This document shows positions 1 to 7,056 of a stretch of DNA of 48,043 bases, in pieces. The notes beneath the pieces are model-generated. The model did no database searches. It was not told the origin of the DNA and worked only from the letters and a program-made list of their open reading frames with translations. Location of the stretch: assembly GCA_964386535.1 (NCBI GenBank), contig CAYLRY010000020.1:1-48043 (forward strand), in the 5' to 3' direction. The position numbers and the translations under genes are program-made. Position 1 is the first letter of the stretch; each line of letters begins with the position of its first letter. The stretch comes from CAYLRY01 sp964386535. Its GTDB lineage: Bacteria; Chloroflexota; Dehalococcoidia; Dehalococcoidales; UBA3254.

Positions 1-552
1 TTCCACGATGCTAGCATCCATTTCCAGGGTGGCTAGCGTCCGGGGCGATTTCCGCTGGGCAAAACGCAGTAGGTCTGGATTGATTAGCCGCAGAGCCTTA
101 AGAGCCTCATTCGGAGCAGGAATAAAGGCCTGCCCCATGCCCCGCCGGGCTTCTTCCACCGGATTCACAAAGGCCGCCAGATAGCTGAAAACCACCGACT
201 GCGAGGGGAAAGCGCGCTTCTTTTCCTTCCGCCACCGCCTTTCCTCCTCTCGCCTTTCTTTACGGGGATGACCCGAAAAACCTACCCGGCGTATCAACTT
301 AGCCAAACCTTCATCATTCTCCAGAATGCTCAAGTCATCGACTTTATCTCCGCCATCAATATTGAGTAAGACCAAACTCATCACAATTTGAGTATCGGTC
401 CAGCCTTGTTCTTTTAAAGTACATGCTCCCAGGTGATGTTCTATAGAGCCTGGTAGTCCACACACAATGGCCAGTTCCAAATAGGCGGGCAAACCGGCCA
501 GAGCGGTCATTCCGGATTCAGTCGGTTCACACTCATATCGAAAAGGAAGCAC
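1..552 (-). CDS. IS1380-family transposase, N-terminal part (cut by window edge)
   Basis: An open frame of 184 codons enters from the left edge and begins, reading leftward, at a GTG at 552. An in-frame TGA at 571-573 rules out a longer N-terminus apart from rare start codons. The protein starts VLPFRYECEPTESGMTALAG and passes through a basic Arg/Lys/Glu-rich stretch. It reaches LEMDASIVE at the edge, which resembles the segment around the first catalytic Asp of IS1380-type DDE transposases; the rest of the catalytic core is outside the window. I recognise the family from the overall N-terminal pattern and that Asp context. An AGAGGTG lies about 17 bases upstream of the GTG, rather far for a ribosome site. 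It is intact as far as visible, so the element could still be active. No second end of the element is in the window. Confidence 0.75.
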   Translation of the reverse strand, partial: MLPFRYECEPTESGMTALAGLPAYLELAIVCGLPGSIEHHLGACTLKEQGWTDTQIVMSLVLLNIDGGDKVDDLSILENDEGLAKLIRRVGFSGHPRKERREEERRWRKEKKRAFPSQSVVFSYLAAFVNPVEEARRGMGQAFIPAPNEALKALRLINPDLLRFAQRKSPRTLATLEMDASIVE

Positions 553-816
553 CCCTTGCTTATATATTTTTCACCTCTTTGGTGAACATTCTTTAGCTTC
601 GTTTCTATTGTATCTTAGCTTCGAATTCATTACCAAATGAGGCCTTTTCAGATCTTTTGATGGCGGATCAAGGTTCTATTTTCACTCTACGTAGTGGTGA
701 AAATCTATTGACCAGGAAAAATTTTTCAATTTGATCAGATAGTATTTCCTAATCATACCCCGGTTTAAAAACGGAACCTACTTAACCTTCAAGGAGGCTA
801 ATTAATTGATATGGCT
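553..816. other. Non-coding flank between IS transposase and flavoprotein remnant
   Basis: AT-rich sequence with no supported gene. It should hold the terminal inverted repeat of the IS element, but I cannot place it because the other end is not visible. A 14-base word ATGGCGGATCAAGG (660-673) occurs again at 3617-3630 and is the only long exact match I noticed between this flank and the rest of the window. An AGGAGG at 791-797 precedes no open frame. Confidence 0.4.
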
Positions 817-1005
817 TCAGAGCCCACCAGCACTGCTTCTGACAGTGTGACCTTGCTCTATTAAAGCCACCCCAACTCCTCACTATATAGCGCTTATTGC
901 CGCCCAGCATCCTGCAAGGTCGCCGCCAATGACCATGACGTCGGTCTGGATCTCCTGTTTATGGTCAAAGCATATTTTATAAGGCCAGAGGCGCAGGTCT
1001 CCTTC
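817..1005 (-). pseudogene. Decayed N-terminal fragment of FAD-dependent oxidoreductase (fumarate reductase/AprA-like)
   Basis: Reading leftward from 1005, the frame gives LWPYKICFDHKQEIQTDVMV and then IGGDLAGCWAAISAI. Two stops follow (TAG TGA), and the same frame then continues GVGVALIEQGHTVRSSAGGL before another stop. This is the dinucleotide-binding N-terminus of a succinate dehydrogenase/fumarate reductase-type flavoprotein: TDVxVIGGGxAGCxAAI, then the second strand ending in an acidic residue, then the RSGAxG segment. Here the third Gly of GxGxxG has become Asp, internal stops are present, no start codon is found, and the remaining several hundred residues are absent. It is clearly a gene relic rather than a small gene. 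The neighbouring IS element is a possible cause of the truncation. Confidence 0.7.
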
Positions 1006-1111
1006 TTATTAAACAATATCGTAACGCTTATTAAAATAGGTAAGACTCTTTATCTGTTTTAACGGAATAAATTAAAAAAATATTTTCTCACAACGCATCA
1101 ACCAATCCACC

Positions 1112-2713
1112 TTAATATTTAACATATAAAGGCACCAGGTCCTTATATTTCCGTACCAGGCTATCCCAGTTAGCCGGCAGTTCCACTTTATGGGTCACGC
1201 CCTTTCCCCCAAATGACTTGAGCAGCCCCATCCAGCAGGGACCCGGGCCCCCCGCTACGATTATCTGCACGCCGCGGGCCAGCAGAGTTGGCGGGGCTCC
1301 GGAATCATGGCTTTCCGCTATAGCCGTCAGAATAAAGTCCTCGATTTTTTTCTTCGTCCACCCCTTTTCGGCCAATATACGGGCATATTGCGGGGGTAAT
1401 ATGAGATAAAAGGAGGCTATTTGGCCTATCATAGCCTGGACTACGGCGCTTAAGATGCCTCTATCATCTGTCCCGTTGGTTGTGACGATCTGGAAAGCGT
1501 TCCCGGCTGCCACAGTAATAGTACTATCATTTTTATTAAAGCCCCGTTCCACATGCAGCGGCTCCCAGGGGCTTTCCTCTTCATTCTCGGCCAGCACTGC
1601 GGTATATTTCAAAGGGTTACCTATCACCGCCATGTCTTCTATCCCTTTTCTTATACCACCGATATTCTTCACGATCATGCCCATCGCCCGCCCGATAGCT
1701 GCATTTGCGATGTCTCCTGGGCTCAGCATACCGGAAGTGAAATTGACATGCAGGTTATTGCGTATCGGGCCGTTGATTATCCAGAAAGGTGCGGGTGAAA
1801 GCGTGCTGCCCAGTTGCCAGGGGCCTTTTTTGGATTCCGGCCCGTAGGCGGCAATCACGCCGGCTATCAATACCGGCAGGTAGGAGGGCAAAGCCCCGGC
1901 CATGACCGCATTAACGGCGATCTTCTCTACCGTGGCCTTCCCCAGACGCGGAATGATCTTGGCAACCACATGCTCGGGCGGGAGTTCTGTCCCCTTGAGC
2001 ATCTGGGCTACGGCTTCTTCGGTTGGCGGTATGATCGGCAGGCCATCAGTCCAGCCCCGCTTGTAAAAAAACTGATTTACCTCTTCCAGATTACCCTTGA
2101 AAGCGATTCTGGAAGGCCTTTCGACCTCCTTTTGTTTGGGGTACTTCTCTTCTGTGGTCAAAGGCCTGGTTAATGCAGCGATAATATCATCCCAGGCGGC
2201 GTTGACCCCGGCTTCGATTTCCTCAATTACCGTGGAGTGAGGAGGAACTGTTTCCAGTACGATTCGCACCCCTGGCATCCCTTTGACCGAGGCGGATGAT
2301 GTGGCATCATGAAAAAATCCTTTATTGCACAGCGCCACTGCAGGTTTGTTCATATCTTCAATAGAAATAACTTCGTACACAAGGTACTTGGTGCACCCCC
2401 CTCAGTCTCCTACCGCCGCAATGACTGCATCTACCCCACTAATCCAGTCTTTATACTGCTCCCGGCGCTCGGTATCTATTTGAATTACCGCCCACGACCC
2501 CTCGCCGATATACCAGCTTGTCTCGGCAGTGGGATATTGGGCTTTTAATTTCGCTTCTACCGCCGTCATAATTCGCTTGGATATAGGTTTGGAACTGGCA
2601 AACAGCCCGATCTTCTTGCCTGCCAGACCGGTTAACCGGGGTGCCGTAAGTCCTCTAAATAATATAGGGTCCACTTCCGCCCACGGATTAAGTACTTCAT
2701 ATTGGCCGTTCAT
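1112..2713 (-). CDS. UGSC-family selenoprotein (in-frame UGA = Sec104)
   Basis: I read a single 533-residue protein through an in-frame TGA at 2404-2402. The 103 codons before it and the 422 codons from the GTG at 2380 are in exactly the same frame, with no other stop between them. The junction reads VIAAVGD-U-GGCTKYLVYEV, matching the GD(U/C)GSC site of the UGSC family, in which the first position is Sec or Cys; here the Ser is Gly. Upstream comes the usual N-terminus with a GLAGKKIGLFASSKPIS strand. Downstream, after about residue 215, a conserved second domain of unknown function begins at GWTDGLPIIPPTEE and includes KATVEKIAVNAVMAGALP, NAAIGRAMGMIVKNIGG and SPWEPLHVERGF. An AAAGGAG sits about 12 bases before the ATG. 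Function is not established; a thiol/selenol redox role is inferred from the U-G-G-C pair. A true stop with a split gene is the alternative but explains the conservation poorly. Confidence 0.82.
2375..2404 (-). promoter_or_regulatory. Possible bacterial SECIS hairpin just after the Sec codon
   Basis: Immediately 3' of the UGA (2404-2402) the mRNA can pair GUGCAC (2396-2391) with GUGUAC (2380-2375), six pairs including one G-U, around the ten-base loop CAAGUACCUU. Bacterial SECIS elements lie within the coding sequence shortly after the UGA and are very variable, so the position is right but the fold is weak evidence. An alternative inner pairing GUAC/GUAC with a five-base loop competes with it. 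Confidence 0.35.
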
Positions 2714-3644
2714 TTCTCGTTCATCTCCTTTTTTCGTTCACTCGATTTAGTATGTCATAAATAACGGGTTGATCTTCTGAAATAACGTTCTGACTGCTCA
2801 ATTGGTCAGATGTCATTCAAATAAATAACAGTAACTCGTATAGAGTTTTGATCTCAGTTAAGGCTAACGCAAAATCTCGGCTCTTGCACGTGTTTAATTG
2901 ACTTAGCAGATGGTCTGCCTCGTTAATGATCAGCGATAAATTCCCCTTCATGATCTTCAGCCGCATTGACCGGAATATTTATTTTGCTATACTTGTCCAG
3001 GGCCAATTTGGCTTTGTCGGTCTGTACGGAATCCTTCGGTCAGATTGAGCTGGTAAAATTTTAAATACCCTCTCAGTGTTACAATTTTCTAACCAACTGT
3101 CTTTAAGGGAAGCTTTTTAGGACCATGTAAATTTTTCTTCTATGTTGAATTTCCGGATTTTAAGCCGCCGACATTTTCTATTAATTTTTAATCTCTTCAC
3201 TCCAGGCTTCTTTCTGCCGTAAATGTTCAGATAATTATTCAACTGTGTTTTTTGTTTCTTTGATCTACAATTTACTACTTGGAAATTATTTAAGCAAGCC
3301 CTTCAGTTATCGGGTTTTGGGAATATTAGTGGAGACTCATTTTTGCTGTCGACGAATATTTAAGTTGATGCTGCAATTCACCCGGTAAAAGAAGACCTTA
3401 GCTTCGGTAAAAATAAGAATCAAAGTATTTTTTTCCCAGCATGTTGGTGAAAACATGCACGTTTATTTAGCCTCAAAAAGTGGTGAATCATTGACATACC
3501 AAAATCCACCATCAAACAAGGCTAATCAAGCTTATGTAAGTTCATTTGACTGAAAAGTCAATTCAGGCTCCAAATATTTAACATAATTTGTTGTTTGAGG
3601 CTAGGAAAAAATTTATATGGCGGATCAAGGACATATTTTTCCTG
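2714..3644. other. Intergenic region of about 1 kb, AT-rich, no supported gene
   Basis: No open frame with a ribosome site is visible on either strand. On the minus strand, 2935-3036 reads SVQTDKAKLALDKYSKINIP followed by VNAAEDHEGEFIADH and a stop, with a stop upstream and no start codon. It has a protein-like composition and may be a C-terminal gene relic of unknown family. A six-base-arm dyad TCTGAC/GTCAGA (2789-2810) lies about 80 bases upstream of the selenoprotein gene. The 14-base word ATGGCGGATCAAGG at 3617-3630 repeats one at 660-673. Confidence 0.4.
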
Positions 3645-3674
3645 TTGACAGCTATCATTTCATCAGGTTAGAAT
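3645..3674 (+). promoter_or_regulatory. Sigma-70-type promoter for enoyl-CoA hydratase gene
   Basis: A consensus TTGACA (3645-3650) is followed after 18 bases by TAGAAT (3669-3674), about 80 bases before the ATG at 3756. The 14-base repeated word ends 14 bases upstream of the -35 box. Confidence 0.55.
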
Positions 3675-3755
3675 TGGTTTACTTTTTTGAAATATGGATT
3701 CAAAATTCGGGAGGTTTATTAAATTGAAAAATAAAAAAGAGTAGGAGGGAAAGTA

Positions 3756-4553
3756 ATGGAATACAAAAATCTAATCTATACCAAACAAAATCACGTAGCT
3801 ACGATAAGAATTAATCGTCCTGAGGTATTAAATGCATTGGACCAGGAGACCCACATAGAAATCCACACAGCCATCAGAGAAGTCAGGGATGATGATGATG
3901 TTAGAGTAGTGGTGATAACCGGGACTGGAAAGGCCTTTGCAGCCGGTAGAGATGTAAGGCAGCAAGCTATGCGATTTCGCGGGGAATCTCTTTCTCCAAA
4001 AGACAAAACCAGACCCAGTGGATCGCCATGGGAAATAGGCCTTGAACTGTGGAATATGCCCAAGCCGGTAATAGCAGCCGTTAACGGAGTGGCAGGTGGA
4101 GGAGGATTAAGTATTGTCCTGGAAAGTGATATTATTCTGGCTTCAGAAAACGCCAGATTTGGCAATTTATTTATAAGGAGGGCGGCGGCTGGTTCTGGTT
4201 ATACTGCATTTTTATTACCGCGTCTGATAGGTGTGCACAAAGCCAAGGAGTTTCTATTCTCAGGTGCCCTGATTGATGCAAAAGAAGCCGAAAGAATCGG
4301 ACTCGTGAACCATGTTTATCAGGCCGGTGAGTTTGAAAGTAAAGTTCAGGAATTTGCAGAGCAGCTTGCCAGAGGACCGGCTAAAGCTTTGAGTCTGGTT
4401 AAAAAACTTGTAAACGATGGCCTTTCAATGAGTATAGAAGCGGCGGGGCGATATGAAGGGCTAACGGTGGAAATTTGCGGGCAAACGGAAGATATGAAGG
4501 AAGCGGTATTAGCCTTCGTCGAAAAGAGAAAGCCCAAATTTAAAGGTGTGTAA
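3756..4553 (+). CDS. Enoyl-CoA hydratase/isomerase (crotonase) family protein
   Basis: A 265-residue crotonase, the usual length for the family. The first oxyanion-hole segment is GTGKAFAAGRDVRQ (about residues 56-69) and the second is NGVAGGGGLSIVLESDIILA (about 109-128). The pattern IRRAAAGSGYTAFLLPRLIG takes the place of the usual GLxPxxGGTxxLPRxxG, so the two acidic residues of classical hydratases are not obvious. The substrate, and even whether it hydrates, isomerises or cleaves an acyl-CoA, cannot be read from sequence. The start is set by TAGGAGGG eight bases before the ATG. It is followed 70 bases later by the carboxylesterase on the same strand, and the two probably share a transcript. 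Role inferred: one step of acyl-CoA catabolism. Confidence 0.88.
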   Translation: MEYKNLIYTKQNHVATIRINRPEVLNALDQETHIEIHTAIREVRDDDDVRVVVITGTGKAFAAGRDVRQQAMRFRGESLSPKDKTRPSGSPWEIGLELWNMPKPVIAAVNGVAGGGGLSIVLESDIILASENARFGNLFIRRAAAGSGYTAFLLPRLIGVHKAKEFLFSGALIDAKEAERIGLVNHVYQAGEFESKVQEFAEQLARGPAKALSLVKKLVNDGLSMSIEAAGRYEGLTVEICGQTEDMKEAVLAFVEKRKPKFKGV

Positions 4554-4623
4554 CTTAAAGAGGATTTATCTATTAACAAATGCATTCTACTAAGAAAATT
4601 TTATTTATCTTAGGGAGGCTAAA

Positions 4624-6168
4624 GTGAACATCGCGGAAAAGGCAACGGTTAGTACGAATAAAGGTAAATTGGAAGGTATTTATCAGGAAGGTGTCTATAT
4701 TTTCAAGGGTATTCCTTATGCCGCAGCGCCTACGGGCAATTTGCGCTGGATGCCGCCGCAGCCGGTTAAGCCCTGGAGCGGTGTCAGATCTGCTCGTAAC
4801 TACGGTGCTATAGCACCTCAGAATATCGTTACAGGGGACTCTCCCGGCACCCCGAATTTCAGAGACCAGGCTCAGAATGAAGACTGCCTTTTCCTTAATG
4901 TCTGGTCGCCCGGGCTGGATGATGGCGGACGACCTGTAATGTTCTGGATACATGGCGGCGGCTTTGAGATAGGTTCAGGCAGCGAGTGGTTTTTTGAAGG
5001 CGGCAATCTGGCCAGACGCGGTGACGTGGTATTGGTTACCATTAATTACCGTCTCGGTGTGTTAGGTTTTATGAATTTTAACGAAATCACTGGAGGCAAG
5101 ATACCATCTACAGGAAATGAAGGATTGCTTGACCAGGTGGCAGCTCTGGAATGGGTGCAGGATAACATTGCCTCTTTCGGCGGCAGTCCGGATAATATTA
5201 CCGTGTTTGGTTTCTCGGCAGGTGGTATAAGCACAGGTACACTGCTGGCAATGCCTGCAGCCAGTGGTAAGTTTCATAAGGCGATCAACCGAAGCGGCGC
5301 CGCCAATATTAGCTGCACTCTGGATGATGCCTTAAAGACAGCGGAGCTGTTTCTAAAATTGTGCAATCTGAAGAACAGGGATGCTGACGGCTTGCTTGAA
5401 TTAACCGTCCCGCAGCTTCTGGAGGGGCAGCAAAAGTTGGTAATGAAAATGCGTGAGTCTGGAGGCCGCTTATCACCATTTCAACCGGTGATTGACGGTA
5501 GAGTACTTCCAGAACTACCCATGGCATCAATCAAGAAAGGCTCAGCAAAAAAAATTGTTCTTATGGCAGGCAACACGCTCGATGAGTTAAAAGCCATGAA
5601 TGTATTGGATCCTTCCCTTAGTAATCTGAATGAAGAAGGGTTAATTAGGAGACTAAATACAATTTTGCCTTCAACTCTGGTGCCGGAACTAATAGCGGTG
5701 TACCGTGATGCTTTGCAAAAACGCAACGGCAAAGCCACACCTCTGGATATTCTGGGGCAGATCAATACTGACAGGATGTTCCGGATACCTACTATCCGGT
5801 TGGTAGAGACACAGCGTGATTTTGGCATGCCGGCTTATAACTATCTGTTTACTTATAAATCGCCGGCCAGGGGCGGAGTTTTAGGCTCAATGCATGGTCT
5901 GGATAATCCATTCCTTTTCGGGAACTTGAATGAGGAATTCACAGGCCGCAGCCCGGAGGCAGAGGATTTATCTCTTAAAATTCAGGATTCCTGTGCTGCT
6001 TTTGCACATACCGGCGATCCCTCCTGCCCAAGTGTCGGTAACTGGCCGGTTTACGGCAAGAGTCGCACAACTATGATTTTTGATATTAATACCCGGATCG
6101 AAAACGCTCCTTATGAAATAGAGAGAAGTGTTTGGGATAAATTTGACAGCCTGTCCATGTCTGCATAA
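4624..6168 (+). CDS. Type-B carboxylesterase (alpha/beta hydrolase)
   Basis: A 514-residue protein of the carboxylesterase/para-nitrobenzyl esterase family, full length. It shows the N-terminal YxxFKGIPYAAAPxGxLRWxPPQP signature, the EDCLFLNVWSP motif, the oxyanion hole FWIHGGGFEIGSG (about residue 110) and the nucleophile elbow GFSAGG with Ser198, where GESAGG is more usual. The catalytic His is His424 in GSMHGLDNPFLFGN, and the acidic member is probably in GNTLDEL near residue 320. There is no signal peptide, so it should be cytoplasmic. The start is a GTG at 4624 with GGGAGG eight bases upstream. It hydrolyses carboxylic esters; the natural substrate is unknown. It lies 70 bases after the crotonase gene and converges on the flavin-reductase gene. 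Confidence 0.9.
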   Translation: MNIAEKATVSTNKGKLEGIYQEGVYIFKGIPYAAAPTGNLRWMPPQPVKPWSGVRSARNYGAIAPQNIVTGDSPGTPNFRDQAQNEDCLFLNVWSPGLDDGGRPVMFWIHGGGFEIGSGSEWFFEGGNLARRGDVVLVTINYRLGVLGFMNFNEITGGKIPSTGNEGLLDQVAALEWVQDNIASFGGSPDNITVFGFSAGGISTGTLLAMPAASGKFHKAINRSGAANISCTLDDALKTAELFLKLCNLKNRDADGLLELTVPQLLEGQQKLVMKMRESGGRLSPFQPVIDGRVLPELPMASIKKGSAKKIVLMAGNTLDELKAMNVLDPSLSNLNEEGLIRRLNTILPSTLVPELIAVYRDALQKRNGKATPLDILGQINTDRMFRIPTIRLVETQRDFGMPAYNYLFTYKSPARGGVLGSMHGLDNPFLFGNLNEEFTGRSPEAEDLSLKIQDSCAAFAHTGDPSCPSVGNWPVYGKSRTTMIFDINTRIENAPYEIERSVWDKFDSLSMSA

Positions 6169-6250
6169 ACATTGACGCCTGTACCTGGTCAGCAATGCTG
6201 GCTTGGCTTTTGCGGAAATGTTATAATCAAGGGTCATTTTCGCTGCGCAA

Positions 6251-6856
6251 TTAATGCTCACCCATCTTAAACAGGTCGCGGGTGCGGGTATAGAACCCCA
6301 GTCCCATGCGTCCTATGAGATGTGCCGCGGGAACATCGACTGTTCCATTATTATAATAGTTGTCGGCGATATGAATCCTTAAGATAACACCGAGGATCAT
6401 ATCGGCAGTGATATTATCAGGGCTCCCGAGGGGAATGATCTGGGTTAACCGGCATTCCAGATTGAATGGCGATTCGGCGACTCGCGGCGGTTTGACAAAA
6501 TCACTGGCAACAGGAGTCAGCCCGCTCATTTTGAATTCATCGACTTCAGGAGGGTAGAACTGGCTGGCGACAGTCATCTGCTGGGCCATATCCTCGGTAA
6601 CCATATTGATGACGAATTCCTGTGTCTGTTCAATATTGACTAAAGTATCCTTTTTTCCCTCTTTATTCTTGCGCATGGGAGTTAAAAACACCATCGCCGG
6701 CCTGTAACAGACGATATTGGAAAGGCTGTAAGGGGCCAGATTGTAGTTACCGTTTTTCGAAATGGAAGAAACCAGAAATATCGGCCGGGGAACTACCAGG
6801 TTTCCCAGAAGCTTGTGGCAATCACTGTAGGCGAGTTTTTCAATATCTATTTTCAC
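6251..6856 (-). CDS. Flavin reductase-like (flavoredoxin-type) FMN-binding protein
   Basis: A 201-residue protein of the flavin reductase-like domain family. It opens with LLGNLVVPRPIFLVSSISKNG and NLAPYSLSNIVCYRPAMVFL, the split-barrel FMN-binding core in which the N-A-P-Y-S segment contacts the flavin phosphate. It continues with DTLVNIEQTQEFVINMV and a C-terminal ILRIHI strand. Such proteins reduce free FMN or act as flavoredoxins in anaerobes; the partner here is unknown. The start is a GTG at 6856 with AAAGGAGA eight bases upstream. The gene stands alone, tail-to-tail with the esterase and about 200 bases downstream of the glycyl radical enzyme on the same strand, so read-through from that operon is possible. 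Confidence 0.85.
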   Translation of the reverse strand: MKIDIEKLAYSDCHKLLGNLVVPRPIFLVSSISKNGNYNLAPYSLSNIVCYRPAMVFLTPMRKNKEGKKDTLVNIEQTQEFVINMVTEDMAQQMTVASQFYPPEVDEFKMSGLTPVASDFVKPPRVAESPFNLECRLTQIIPLGSPDNITADMILGVILRIHIADNYYNNGTVDVPAAHLIGRMGLGFYTRTRDLFKMGEH

Positions 6857-6994
6857 GCCAATCTCCTTTCTAATGTTCTGATACGCTTAATACCGCCAAT
6901 AAGCAGTAACCAGTAAACATTTTACTAACTATATTTGATCGTATCATGTAAAAGGTCAGCCACTATCCATTATCAATCAGGGACAAAGTAACTG

Positions 6995-7007
6995 CACCAA
7001 ATTGGTG
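6995..7007. terminator. Small inverted repeat after the glycyl radical enzyme gene
   Basis: CACCAA-A-TTGGTG, six-base arms with a single central base, lies 50 bases past the stop codon. No T-run follows on the minus strand, so it is at best a weak or factor-assisted end. Confidence 0.2.
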
Positions 7008-7056
7008 GAATCACAGAGAATCGTTTTGCTTGGTCTGATGGTGAAGTGGGTTAGTT

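Noticed and set aside
2375..2404. Reading the TGA at 2404-2402 as a true stop and the GTG at 2380 as the start of a separate gene
   Set aside because: The frame is continuous, the conserved GD(U/C)GxC motif spans the TGA, and no ribosome site precedes the GTG.
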